Below, in pieces: positions 13,832 through 26,447 of a stretch of DNA of 64,000 nt. Location: contig NC_092564.1 of the NCBI RefSeq assembly GCF_037975245.1, forward strand, positions 19,544,484 through 19,608,483, given 5' to 3'. Source of the stretch: Apostichopus japonicus. Its lineage: Eukaryota; Echinodermata; Holothuroidea; Aspidochirotida; Stichopodidae. The number at the start of each line of letters is the position of its first letter. The stretch's first letter is position 1. The notes below the pieces were generated by a model. The model was not told the DNA's origin and made no database searches. It was given only the letters and a program-made list of their open reading frames with translations. The position numbers were made by a program, and so were the translations under genes.

Positions 13832-14140
13832 GATCAGGAGGGACACTCAAGTCCCCATCAAGGACCTAATAGGAGAGAAAAAAAACTGAAGACACAAACA
13901 CTCAGACCCAATTACAATGCTCAAAGTGCCTGTCCAAAGCATTCTTAAACCCATTCACACTACTTGCAAGTACAACTTTCTCAGACAAACCGTTCCACTC
14001 ATTCACAACCCTATTAGAAAAAAAGTTATGCCGAATATTAATCTTACTTTTTGTGACTTTTGGATTTTAAGACAATGACCTCTGATACAACTACTATTAG
14101 CAAACATGAACTTGTAAGTCAGTGAAGGATAAATTGTCAA
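13832..14140 (-). mobile_element. 5'-truncated LINE (non-LTR retrotransposon) tail with ORF2 C-terminus
   Basis: On the minus strand a frame ending at TGA (complement of 13902-13904) reads IRHNFFSNRVVNEWN, then LSEKVV and SVNGFKNALDRHF. This is the characteristic C-terminal block after the reverse transcriptase in CR1/L2/jockey-like ORF2 proteins. Just upstream, the usual RGH-L-K motif (CIRGHCLKIQKS) sits in a different frame, so the copy has a frameshift at about 14055. About 70 nt of 3' untranslated sequence follow to about 13832. The reverse transcriptase and endonuclease are absent, as expected of a dead 5'-truncated insertion. I cannot assign the clade. Confidence 0.7.
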
Positions 14141-17100
14141 AACCATACACAATAGAGTGTAATAACCAGCAAATCTTCAAATATCCATTTTGTATGATAC
14201 TGAAATTGATGATTATAGCCTCATGTGTATAACCTCTCAGATCCTCTCTCCCTTTCACAAGTTTGTTTTAAATCCTGTTTAATCTTTTAACTCAGGCTTT
14301 ACTTTTTAAATTTCTTCAGAAAAATGAAGCGACAAGCAGTGACGCACACGGAGAGCCGGTTGAAGAGGTGGATGCTTGATGAATCTATCACAGCTGATTT
14401 TAGAAATCTAATGCATCAAAACAGAAAGTCATCTTCAAGTTGCAAATATATGGATATTAGGGAAAAATCTGACCTGCTACAATGTGCAGCATTTCTTTGA
14501 AGTCTGGCACATTACCAATGGTATGTTTGCTGTTTCACTTAGTATAGCTGCACAGTTGGGAGGGTGTGTTGATGAGTCGTTACGGATCCTACTTGGGTAA
14601 AATGTCCGGTCTGTGTATAAAAGTGTGTGTAATATTATTGCACATGAAGTTTGTGTAGTGTACCCTTTGGTTGACATGTTGCCTTTATTGATGATAAGGT
14701 CCCCATTATTTTATTTCTTTGTGGAGGCCAAGAATAGAAAAAGGGTGATAGAAGGGTGACTGATTAAGGACCCCTCGTCCAACCTTCAAAGAATGTGCCA
14801 ACCCACCGGTCAAAGGAGAGCAGCCAAGAAAATGGCTGAATCATAGTAGAAATTCCTTTTTCCTTCTGTGGAGAGAAACTGTACAGGATCAGTTTTCCCA
14901 TATCCAAACCAGTGAAGAATACACTTTAAGTTAGAATACCACAGAGACTACATTTGGTAAATCACAAACCTAAATGAACTTCAAGCATCAAAGTAAAGTC
15001 GATGATCCATGCAATTTTGAGTTAACTATTAGTAATGGAATCGGCACCTTGGCTTAATCTATAAAGTGTGCAGATGGCTAGCAAACTGTTACTTTATTGT
15101 GTGACCTACAAAGTAATGACTTCATGTGTTTTGCTCCCTTCATGTACAGGTTATGTCGATGACCTTATGGAGGAAGTCACAGAGAAGTGTGGAACAGAAC
15201 CCGGAGTTTAATGCCTGCCAAGTGCCTCCATCAATTGCTTCTTCCGTTGAACATGCAAGTCTTGAAGATGCTCTTCTTAGGCAGAGTTTCAAGGGAAATA
15301 CACCAAGTGCTGTCACTGTACAGCTGTGAGTGAAGACTAAAACGTGGCGTCGACTTTTTTTCCGGATTATTTCCTTAGATGACGTTACATAAAGTTGAAT
15401 GCCGCCTTTGAATTTTTTCGTAAAGGTGGTGACGTTTCCAGTTGTCGGCTATGGATTCGGTACTGTTTTGTTAGAAATCATTCCCCCCCCCCCCAGCGAT
15501 GTTCAAAGTCAATTTTATTATATCTTGCTTTTTGGTTACTAAAGCACAATTTCCAATAAATGTGAAAGGCATTTCAGTTGCTCTTAAACATTAGTTTGCT
15601 ATGACATATCTGGAGTAGGTAAAGTACAGGTTGCCTAAAATACTTTGTTTGGTGGAGTTCATGCAGACAGAGTTCACTTGAAGTCAATGTTTGTCAACAG
15701 TTTTGTTAAAACAATTCCTACTGTAGCGTAGTATGTCTGAATTCCCGTGATTGGGTAAAACTTCGGCTTTCTCTTCAAAAAGAACAAAACAGATAAAATT
15801 TAAGTGATGGATCGCTTTATACATTTTCTATTAATTTTAGGCCTGAAGCCTTCCTTATTGATCTTATCAGCTGATAGTTTTTTAACCCTCACAGCTGCGA
15901 CCCCCTTCAGTTGTCTCTATCCTGTTTACTTCCAATTTTTAGGGTGGATAACTCAAAACAGAGAAAATGATGTGATCAAAACAGCAACAGGCTTGTTTTT
16001 TTAAAACATTCAGCATGATGTGCATCATGGGCTTAAAGCATGTATCCAGTATCACACATAGGGGAAGTGCAATGCCAATCATTGGGAAAACTGTTACTCA
16101 AATCCAAAGATGTGTGCATACATACACTGTAGCAGGTTTAGTGTGCACAAAACCACATGAGCTAGATTGACAGCGCTTTATGAGCGACGAGATTCATAAA
16201 CCCTCCAAACTGCTATCTAAGACGATGTGAACATCACAAATCATTTATTCCCTGTAATTTATGTAATCAGGTGAAGAGGCTGGAGGCCATGTTTTAAAAA
16301 CAAGTTGTCAAAATATGTGCAAATGTTAACAGGAGATTTTGAGAATGAAGGGGGTATTCTATCTGTAGATGTAAGCATAGCATGTAAGTTGACAACATGT
16401 GTTTATACAAAGTCACTTATAGAGTATACTACTACTATAGGCCCACATGTCAGGAAGATTGAAATACACAGAACTTGTACAATGATATCGTCCAATGATA
16501 TTCTGTGTGCGATAGTAAATGTTCTCTGTAAAGTCCAGTGGCCGTGAACTGTTCTGTATGATAGTTTAACTGCTGTGTGGTTGGTTATACATTGTTTTGG
16601 TTATTATTATTTGTTTTGTTAAAGCAAGTGACAGGCTAATAAGTGGCTGTAACTCTATATTTTAACTGCACTGTGGTTTTCATTGTAGATTATCATCAAG
16701 CAAGTGGTAAAGATTGGCAATAGGCTTGAGTCCAAAGGATGGCAAGATGCACAAGATTTTTTTCTTTTTTAGGGGGAGGGTGGGGGGGGGAGAGGGGGAA
16801 GTAGGAACCAGAAACACTCAAATGTACAACAAAAACTGCCAAGTAAATTATTTGCACAGTTTTGCATTCTGTTTGTCTTTTTCTTCGTTTCTGTTCTTTC
16901 TCTATCGTGTGATATTTTTGGTGTTTTAATTCATGAAGCTGAAATGACATCATCACAATTAATTAGCTGACTGATAAAATGTAATGTATATATACAGTAT
17001 ATGACAAGATTATGCCTCACTGCTTAATAGATAATTCATGGTTACAGTCATATTAAATCAGATGTATTTTTAGAAACCCTACAGCTGCTCAGTGCAACGA

Positions 17101-19571
17101 GGGTACAACATATGTTGTGTACAGCCACCAGACTTAAAAACAACCTGAAAGGCATAACACCCAGGAATACTGTGGGAAATTTTTCCTCTGAAAAATAGAC
17201 ATTGTGATGTTAATAGATAACATTTGCTTGTTTTTCTCAAGTCAAATGACGGTGGTACTTCCATTTCTGACCCGCAAATAGATGTCTTCCTTTGTGTCCG
17301 CTAAAATGCTCTCATCTCAGATCTGAACAGCAGATTAAGTCTCCCAGATCTTGTTGGTCCGTCCAGGTAGGTTCGGTAGTATCTCATAACGAGGTAAATA
17401 CTTTAATGGGAGTTGGGTGTCAAAAAGTCACATTCCCACAGGAAGCACTTTAGGGCCTGAAGTCTCTTCCACCTCCACCAACCTTAACCAGCTGCAAGCC
17501 AAAAGTGCATCATAACCAACCATCAAGATTAGATCCTGCCTTTGTTGTTGACCTTTTCCAAGTGTAAGCTGTTGTTGTCTTCAAGAAAGTATGCTGCTCT
17601 TCCAAAGTTCATCAAGGTTACATTGCTGGTTAAGTGTGTAAAGTTATCATTGACTAGTGTCATTAATACTGAAGATCAGAAGAAAAACTTGAGAAGAAAA
17701 AGAAAAGAAATAAAAATAAAAGAAGGAAGATTAGATGTAGGCCATAATGATTAATGAAAGAAAAAATAAATCTTCTAAAACATTTTTCCTAACACTTGTA
17801 TTATCACAAGTACATGGTATTTGCCAGATTCATGAGGGATGTTCATTCTACACTGTTGTCATGGATACCAGCTGAATTTTTCGTTTAGCGTGTAATGGAT
17901 GGAGGATGGATCACAGGCTGCAGCTGCCAAAAGTTTTCAGGTGTATTATTTGGCAAATGTTTTCAAAAGGGGGTTTTGTTATTTTCTCCTTGCCTTTAAG
18001 CTGTCTTTAGTAGCCTACTGTTCGTGTTGAACAATGGGTTTTTTTTGGCAAGAGAATTTGGCTGATGGCATGGACCGACGGAAGAGATAATATCTAAGAA
18101 AGTGCAGCCGGAATACAATAGCCGCAGGAAAATGGTTTTGAATATTAACAGGAATGTTTTATCAGCTAGTAAAAGATAACCATTCCAGGATGGTCTCACT
18201 TCCAATGAATTTTTCAAGCAGTCTGTTAAAAGCTATAAGAAATCGGTTCAAGTTAATGATTGTCAGAAAAGGCAAAATTTACTTTGGCTTCTTCTTCTTC
18301 CACCTCTCTCCTCCTCCTCACCCTCCCTCTGCCGTACTCAGAGTGAACTGATAACATTGTAGACTCTGTGTACACCCTTAAGTGACTGGTCAGTGACCCT
18401 CCCCACCCTACCTACCACCCAAAGTGGGAGTGTCGTCTAGTAAGTTTTCCTCAGTACCCATCTGTCGTGGTCGTTCAAAAATCCATTGTTTCTGGTACAT
18501 TCAATGAGACACCGTTTGGTGTTCACAGCCAAAGAAGTGTTTATCTTTCAAGTAGGGAAACAGATAGGGTAAGAGCAATTATCAAAAAAATCAAATCAAT
18601 AGAGGCAAACTTTACTACAAGGTACAATTGGGCGACTACTGTAAGCTTCATTTTACTTTCATTATATGACATTTTTCATAACTGAAACCAAAGAAAATGA
18701 ACTAATTTGTATAAACAGAAAACTTTTCGCCAAACATTGTTCCACCAGTTGCTTGTAATCGGAAGTTAAGAACCTGTTAAAAGTTTAAAGAACTATGAAA
18801 AGGATATAATGACAAAAATGTGACAAAATGTAGTAATTAATCAAATATGTGCAGATGAACTGATTGCTATGGTACTGTCATATCCCCCCCCCCCATCACC
18901 CACAGTAGGGAGAACACTGACCAAAGCTTTGTGCAAGAGCTCTGTGTTCATCGAGTATGAGGTATGCTAAAATATTCTCAGACACCTCAATATTGCAGAC
19001 AGAGTCTAGATTACAAGCCATTCAGCCATTCATTGGAAAATATTAGTTGACTACTTGGCTACAAGTCTCTATAATATATAGCTTGCATTTGTATTTAGCA
19101 TTGTAAGTGATATGGTCCTGTTTGCATTCATTTTGAGGGTTGCATGATTTTATATTACAGCCATTGTCACGTACCTGTTGCTGTCATATTGGATTGGTTT
19201 CAAGATGAACTCATTTGACTATATACTAGCACTTAGATTATTTTGTCATCGATCTATCCTTCAATTGGAACTTTGAAAGTTTTTGCTAAATAGGTATGGA
19301 AGTACAATAGTGATGCATTGTGAAATTCTTTGTCAAGTTTTGCCTAGACTAGGTTTTCCAAAACTGCTCATCCGTCGCGAATGACCTCAGTCCTAGGAAA
19401 ACAATTGTTCCACCGAACTCAAACTTTACAATGGTTTCAAATGAATCAGAGAGCTGGGAACAAATATGGTTGCTTCCTAAATAGTTATACAATTAATTGC
19501 GGTCTATCATGAAATTACTAGACTAAAACTACCCAGAAGTTCAATGTTTGGATTGACTCCATAGTATTTAT
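14141..19571. other. Intron 1 stretch with two short coding-like segments
   Basis: Most of this is anonymous AT-rich DNA. Two segments look more protein-like than their surroundings. At about 14324-14379, after a pyrimidine-AG acceptor, one frame reads NEATSSDAHGEPVEEVDA and stops. At 15150-15211, after TTCATGTACAG, a frame reads YVDDLMEEVTEKCG...GV and stops, while another frame stays open to 15329 with plausible composition (PPSIASSVEHASLEDALL). I recognise neither. They could be pseudogene remnants, unrecognised exons or chance. Confidence 0.3.
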
Positions 19572-19801
19572 GTATTTAAGATCCTCCTGCAAGCAGGAAC
19601 TTGCAAACAAGCCATCATTGGCTTATCAAAGCCGCAAGCTGACCGAAGTCGGTCTCTTAGATTTATATTTTAACGTCCATGATTATGAATTGTCAATTGT
19701 CAACAACTCTGTAACTAGACGACATACATTAATCTTGGAGTGACTCGAACTCGGGACCTTATATTGAAAGGCACCGGCGTTAACCACTGAGCTTACACTC
19801 C
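19572..19801 (-). mobile_element. tRNA-derived SINE, full-length copy
   Basis: On the minus strand the element starts with a tRNA-like head of about 65 nt. It has an A box (TAAGCTCAGTGG) and a B box (GAGTTCGAGTC), the internal promoter of RNA polymerase III. The body contains a short hairpin (GACCGACTTCGGTC) and a 3' hairpin (TCCTGCTTGCAGGA), then GATCTTAAATAC. Two related copies are at 32393-32623 and 54366-54543. The length of about 230 nt is typical for a SINE. The tRNA-like part will not fold as an intact tRNA and I do not call a tRNA gene. Confidence 0.8.
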
Positions 19802-22800
19802 CTATATATATCCTAATATATTTCGCGTACATAAATATACATACATGTACCCTGTGTGATGGCAACTATAAGTCATTGCTTCGACTCCTCATAAAATCCG
19901 ATACGGCTTCAATCCGTCCATCATGGATGATTCACTGAGCTGATACAGACAGAGATTCCTGGTTCAATGTAAGCCAAGAACATAAATATAGATTATATGC
20001 ATCCATCTGTAATGTTTTGATGATTAACGACCATCTGTCCAGCAAACCTTGACCGTCCTTCTCCATTACACCAGCAAACTGTCATGAAGATGAGAGACAA
20101 TCATTCCTGCCGAAGCACCAACGAGTTCAGGATGTGGTAGGCTCCTTCTTCGAGTGTGCCAAATCAATGAAGCACACGGTGAGAGAGGCACGCACAGAGG
20201 CGGGCGACTGGTGAACAGTTAACGAAGCCTGGTAAACAGTTAGCGAAGACTGTCATGAATCACCAGTGCAATAACCGGTATTGGAACATGTAGTCATGTG
20301 CGGTGATGACTTGCTATAAGGTCTTCGATCGGTGGAGAATTCAATCAACCCCTTGGAAGTTGAAGAGAAGTCACTTGAGAAACTGCCAAAAACAGAAGCA
20401 AATATTATGATATATATATGGATGAACTAAAGCTATTTCACAAAATTCCAGCTTTTATCATCATTGAAACTTCATTGAAGGTTTACCTGCTAATTGATTT
20501 CCAAAAACCAAACAGGTGATTTTTTTCAAAACATTCTACAGTGGATAAATTCTCATCATTCTGGCACTTTGTAACAGCATTCATAAAGTGTTGCATTATT
20601 CATTATTCAAAAAATATCTACAACTCCATGTCTGTCAGTTTTACATGGTTTTAAGATTTTCGCATGTCAGGGTTTAAGATCCCACGTGGAAGCGTGAGAC
20701 TTTATATGGGTGTACAGTATGAGGGTTGGCAGGTATCAGGTACTGTACCCAGCTTCTCATCCTGAGAGACCTGAAGTTTAACCACACAGTGGCTCAAACG
20801 TATATGTCAATGAAGATCGAACCCAAGGGCCAAAGTTGACACATTAGAAGCTATAATGTTGCCTTTGAAATTAATTTGCCAAAGAGAGATAAGGTGTCTC
20901 AACTACATAAATAAACTGAAGCCTATGAAAATAGCACCAGGAACTTTTCCAGTAATAGGTTTAAAAATGATACATCCGTATGTATGAAAGTTCATTTACA
21001 TTAGGCACACTGTGTCGAGAGGAAAAGCTGCAGCAGATGGCAATATCCTGAACAGCAAGGATGAATTAATGTAAAATGATAGCGATCATCTCTGCAGGCC
21101 TGCAGTGTCTTTTGTGTGAAACTGCAAAGCACAATAGGTTATTTCTACTCGGCCAGGCTGCAGCCCAGTCAGCAATCCTACTTTTGATATACAGTATATA
21201 TGGTTCCTTGAGCTTAATTCTGGGACAGAGATATGTATTCAAATCAATCGGTTAATAGGTGATAATGGGCCCCTACCTTTTCCCCTCCCCTCCCGAGAGG
21301 CTTTGGAAATAGATCTGACAGTTATAATAAATTTACCTTTTGTTTCTTCCATGGCCCCCTTCATGTATTAATTCTGGAATATTTTACCATTACCAAAGTA
21401 TGGGTGAATATTTGGCACAGAAAAGTTAGTGCCAGAATAGGAAAGAGATAGCACCATTTGCCATCTAAGCATGCTTCATTTGCAAACATATTCCTGAAGG
21501 GTAGGGGAACCCCCACCCCTGAGACCCCTCCCCCAGGACGTGGATCATGCTACCGCACAAATCCGTGCAGCATTCAAATATTCCGGAGTGCCGATTAAGC
21601 AGCTAAATGTTGATCTACAAAACCACATGTGCATAGATCTCTTGGTGATGTGTCCATTTTGTAATATGTACATAGCTTGGTCATGTGGCAATCCTATAGA
21701 ATCGCAGCTTTCAGAGATGACCATATGGGCACAGAAATTAATCTAGTTTTATGAATAACCTTCACATATTTTCAGAATCTGATCTACCAGTGTAGTTTTC
21801 AATCCTTTGGTCCATGCTAACTGCATGGTTGACAAACAAAACCTTTTTATTTGTTCACTTTTTGCAAAAAGGAACAATTTGTGCAGAAAAGAAATTCCTC
21901 ATCACTTTATATAATAAATAATGTGGATTTTGAGGAACCTGTTAAAATTTGAAAGAGCTGAGATTAGGCCCCTTATGATAGGCATCGATGCATAATACAA
22001 ATTTTGTGTTTTTGTTGGTGTTTTTTTTAAATTATGAAATTATAATAAAATGCCAAAGCAGCTAGCAAAGACTGCCCACTGTTTGCTTCCATGGGCATAT
22101 TAAGTCAGTTGTTGCAATGTTGTTTATGTGACCTTGCAAGGTTATGTCAAGTTTTTGCATCCAGACCTCCCAGGGTACCTGAGTGTCAACTTGTGTGTGA
22201 GCTTTATATAGACTATTGCAGAGATGTTTGTAGCAAAGCTTGTGATGCTCTGAACTTGCTAAACTCTGTTGGGAAGCATCATTCCTCAGAGAACAATAAT
22301 AAAAACAACTATAAAAGCTGGAAACTTAGAAAATACAAATCCCATTCCAGTTTTGACATGAACTGCAAATGTATATTGTCAACTTTCTTTAGAACAGACT
22401 GAATCTGTTGTCCTTTCAAGAAGTATAATGAATTTGAGTTTAATCTGCGACTTATATGATATCAATTGAATATTATTCATCTCTTAAATGCCTTTGATAT
22501 ACCTTCCCGCTGGTTTGTTGCATTGTTTATGTCCATGGGTCATGGAAGTATTACCTTGGTATGGTGTGAATATTAAAGAAGAGGCCATTTTCTTCGTTTT
22601 AGTAGCTCGTTTCATGTATCACTCTTTGAAAAGAAATTTGATGTGGTCTTTCGACATACATATGCTTCTCTGGAAGGAGGGGGGTGGGGTGGGGTCGTGG
22701 CTCTGTCTGTAGTTCACTTATGGGATATTCAGTTGGCAAACCACATCTTTCTGTATACATATTCAGCATCACCAAATGGTTACATAAATGGTAAAGCAGT

Positions 22801-23058
22801 TTTTTTATTTTTTTATAATTTTCCATAATGCAGAACATTAATGTGTTCACGACTGAGTTTATCCTCATAATAATTACAAAAGAAAATGTACCAAACACCC
22901 TGATATGCCAGGCGTGACTCCCTCGGTGACTCTATATGTATGCATCAGCTATAAACTGATAAGTAACTCTCCTCTGAAAAGAATATATTATTCACAAGAA
23001 TTGACCATCTTTCTGTGTATTTGGTATCTCGTTATCCGTAGTTGTTAAGATGTGGTCT
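19802..23058. other. Intron 1 stretch without recognised genes
   Basis: This is AT-rich sequence. The segment around 20030-20290 is more GC-balanced, but no frame in it is open or recognisable. ORFs at 21540-21746 and 22091-22402 show no family resemblance. Short G-rich tracts occur at 21270-21290 and 22670-22700. Confidence 0.5.
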
Positions 23059-23412
23059 GCTTTGTATACATATATATATGTATATAGGATATATAATTAT
23101 GTATATATATATGTATATATGTATATAGGAATATATATATATGTACATATATGTACATATATGTACATATATATGTATATAGGAATATATACTTGATTTA
23201 TATATTTGAATTTCTTTCATATACATGTGTGGATAATTTTAAAATCATTTAACTCATAGATGACTTCTTGTTAATTCTCTTCACAGATGAATGAGGTCAG
23301 CACTGAATATATATGTATATATGTATATATGTTTATGTTTATATTATATATATATATATATACATATATATTAACATATGTATACATATATGTATATATA
23401 TATATATATATA
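23059..23412. repeat. AT-rich microsatellite block (TATATATG-type)
   Basis: Two dense runs of TATA/TATG/TACA dinucleotide-like repeat, about 23065-23200 and 23308-23412, are separated by unique sequence. ORFs read through them as Tyr/Ile strings are artefacts. Confidence 0.9.
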
Positions 23413-23865
23413 TTTAAACTTGGAAGTAAATATAATAATCAGAAGCGCTCGTTTATTTATTTATTTGATTACATTTCAGTATTATGTTTTTATATCAACA
23501 AATCATATATATATATAAGGGCAGGGACGAAAGGGAATCATTGTTGCAAAAATGTAAGTTTACTCTTTTTAACTTGGATTTTAACTTGGAAAGTAGATAT
23601 AATAATCACAAGCATGCGTTGATTTATTTATTCATTACATTTCAGTATTATATTTGTGATATAAACAAATCACATATATATATATATATATATATAAGGG
23701 CAGGGACAAAAGTGAATCATTGTTGCAAAAATGTAAGTTTAAACTTGGGAAGTAAATAAAATAATCACAAGCATGCGCTTATTTATTTATTTCATTACAT
23801 TTCAGTATTATATTTCTGATATAAACAAATCACATATATATATAAGGGCAGGGACGAAAAGTGAT
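23413..23865 (+). repeat. Tandem repeat, about 2.8 copies of 159-167 bp
   Basis: Units starting AACTTGG at about 23416, 23583 and 23742 each contain AATAATCA-AAGC, a TTTATTTATTT tract, ATTTCAGTATTAT, a (TA)n run and GGGCAGGGACGAAA. The third unit is cut short. The 5' AT block may share an origin with the embedded (TA)n tracts. Confidence 0.85.
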
Positions 23866-24524
23866 TCGAGTATCGTTCAATTATTTGAGACAACTAAACT
23901 GAGTCAAGCCGGCCAACAAATATGTCTGCAAGGTTGTCAAGTACTTAATGAATGATATTTCTCTACTTTTTGAGCTACCTGTGTACTTGCTCAAGAGTTT
24001 GTGCAAATTTGAGTGATTATGAACAACCAATCGAGGGATAGGTAACTGGTTCTTTATGATATGGACATGAAGTTATGTTCATATGTCATCATGTCATATT
24101 TAGCCATGTTTAATACGTGTAAAGTCCTACCCTATTATTTAAAGTTCTACTCTGTAATCCTTACAACATTAGTCAGGACATCAGATTAGAATTGAGGATC
24201 AAGTGAATACCCTGACTTTAAAATGCTTATATATGTACAATACTGTTGTATCTTTTGATGCACAAAAAACTACATAGAAACATTTTAAATATACTATTTA
24301 ATACACTAATGTAACACCCACATAACCAATGGATGCTGTGTTAGGGTGCAGTATTAGCTATAATAAAAACTATATTGTGTTGTACATGCGTCTGTAATAC
24401 AGTGTTATATAAAACTGTCATACATGTGTTATTTTGTCAAAATGATTCAGCTCTTTGTTGTGGTAGAGGGGCAGGCATTGTTTGATGATACAATGCGAAT
24501 CAAGGAGGGATTTGAACCCCAGAA
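23866..24524. other. Intron 1 stretch, nothing recognised
   Basis: This is unique-looking AT-rich sequence between two tandem arrays. No open frame or signal is supported. Confidence 0.5.
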
Positions 24525-25346
24525 TGAGTTCTGCATATGCTTCATTCTTCTCTGCTGGTAGCCATTGTAGTACCAGGTGTACCTTGTTGTGACTGTATAG
24601 ATGGCCTGGTCTGACCCTGAAAGTTGTAGTATCTTTTAGCAAAGAGTACATTTGGTACTAACATACTGCATATATGCTTCATTCTTCTCTGCTGGTAGCC
24701 ATTGTAGTACCAGGTGTGCCTTGTTGTGACTGTATAGATGGCCTGGTCTGACCCTGAAAGTTGTATCTTTTAGCAAAGAGTACATTTGGTACTAACATAC
24801 TGCATATATGCTTCATTCTTCTCTGCTGGTAGCCATTGTAGTACCAGGTGTGCCTTGTTGTGACTGTATAGATGGCCTGGTCTGACCCTGAAAGTTGTAT
24901 CTTTTAGCAAAGAGTACATTTGGTACTAACATACTGCATATATGCTTCATTCTTCTCTGCTTGTAGCCATTGTAGTACCAGGTGTGCCTTGTTGTGACTG
25001 TATAAATGGCCTCGTCTGACCCTGAAAGTTGTAGTATCTTTTAGCAAAGAGTACATTTGGTACTAACATACTTCATATATACTTCATTCTTCTCTGCTTG
25101 TAGCCATTGTAGTACCAGGTGTGCCTTGTTGTGACTGTATTGATGGCCTCGTCTGACCCTGAAAGTTGTAGTATCTTTTAGCAAAGAGTACATTTGGTAC
25201 TAACATACTTCATATATGCTTCATTCTTCTCTGCTTGTAGCCATTGTAGTACCAGGTGTGCCTTGTTGTGACTGTATTGATGGCCTCGTCTGACCCTGAA
25301 AGTTGTAGTATCTTTTGGCAAAAAGTACACTTGGTACTAACATACA
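24525..25346 (+). repeat. Satellite-like tandem array, six copies of 134/137 bp
   Basis: The phase marker GCTTCATTCTTCTCTGCT occurs at about 24539, 24676, 24810, 24944, 25081 and 25218 (first base changed in one copy). Two length classes differ by a 3-nt indel (GTTGTAGTATC versus GTTGTATC). Neighbouring units share changes (CTGGTAG versus CTTGTAG; GATGGCCTGG versus GATGGCCTCG), which suggests local unit-by-unit expansion. Confidence 0.92.
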
Positions 25347-26047
25347 AAACAGAACTCTTTCGTTTAGAAAATTATTCGACATTCCCCCCCCCCACCCCCA
25401 CATTGAATAAGCTGCATACGGGCCTGTTTAATGATATTATATGGACATGGCAAACTATAGTCAACCGGTCTTTTCAAAAATAGGGAGACTCACAGTTTTT
25501 CATCCTCCCCTCCCCTCCCCCCACCCACCCACCCCCCCGCAAAAAAAAAGAAATATGGAGATATGGGGGTTGAAATGAGATAAAGACAGAATCCAACCAA
25601 AGCTAGATAGCAATGCCAAAACAAAAATGTAACTAAGTACAGAATCTTGAACAATTATTGAACGCAATGGCAATTAATTCCTGCAAAAGTGGATTTTCTC
25701 CATGAAGGCTAAAAGAAGGTGAAGACATACCCTTGGACCATTCCTCTTTCTTTATCTGAGTGCAATTAAGAAAACAGTTCAGTAAGAGTAGCTCATGCAA
25801 TTGGGAGAATAATGAGTTTTTGGACTGTTCAACGATGTTAGTACGTACAGTATCCACAGGCATGTTTGTAACTTTGAATTTACTTGATTCATCTCAAGGA
25901 ACAATATATGACACGGCCTCGCAGGGTATGTTAGACTTGATCGGTGAGCTGCTACATCATGGTAAACTTGGATTTGAATAACAATTGAAGAGATTTTATC
26001 ATAAAATATCTTTCACTTTGTCTTTTTTTTTTTAATTCCTGTTCCAG
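25347..26047. other. End of intron 1 with splice acceptor
   Basis: The stretch contains C-rich runs (25383-25398, 25505-25540) and no recognised gene. It ends in a long pyrimidine tract (TTTTTTTTTTTAATTCCTG) and CAG at 26045-26047, a strong acceptor for the Ig exon. Confidence 0.6.
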
Positions 26048-26368
26048 TTTCTGTACAGGTGTCATTCAGACTTCACTTTCTCAGGGAGCCTGTACAGCAG
26101 CTTTTTCTTCAGCCAGGACAAATTAACCAACTGGACTGTATTTATGACAAAACATTACAAGGACCAACTCACTCCTGGTACCGCAACGACTCACAAGTCG
26201 ATGAGGAATATATTCAAGATTTTCCGAATGGAACTTTGAGATTTAAAATTGGAGAGGCCGCCTCTACCTCCGCTAGTCAACGGGAACATTTTGAAGGGAA
26301 GTACCGTTGCTGCATCTCCGATGCTTCACAAACAGTATGCAGTTCGGAATCAACTGTCTTGTTTCCAA
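26048..26368 (+). CDS. Exon 2: first Ig domain of a DCC/neogenin-like receptor
   Basis: The exon is 321 bp, phase 1 on both sides, with acceptor TTCCAG| and donor A|GTAAGT. It encodes one complete Ig domain. It opens RLHFLREPVQ, followed by the B-strand Cys (QLDC), the C-strand Trp (HSWYRND), FPNGTLRF, and the F-strand motif GKYRCC. DCC/neogenin Ig1 has a similar LHF-EP start, an NGSL element in the same place and an extended D-E region, and in that family the domain is also encoded by one exon after the signal peptide. The extracellular domain of this family binds netrin or repulsive guidance molecules. Oddities are a doubled Cys in RCC and a further Cys a few residues on (TVCSS), which may form an extra disulfide. 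PTK7 was considered as an alternative but fits the later exons less well. Confidence 0.75.
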
Positions 26369-26447
26369 GTAAGTCTTCAGTTTCGTAATGTATATTTCAG
26401 AAATTAAATTTGTATGCATTTATGTGTGACTGTCTGAGGTACGAACT

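Noticed and set aside
19735-19801. tRNA gene on the minus strand
   Set aside because: A and B boxes are present, but the sequence continues into a SINE body, recurs in the window and does not keep tRNA arms.
23032-23955. Tyr/Ile-rich ORFs on both strands
   Set aside because: Products of TATA-type microsatellite and the adjacent tandem repeat.
24525-25346. CRISPR-like array
   Set aside because: The units are contiguous 134/137-bp repeats without spacers, in a eukaryotic genome.
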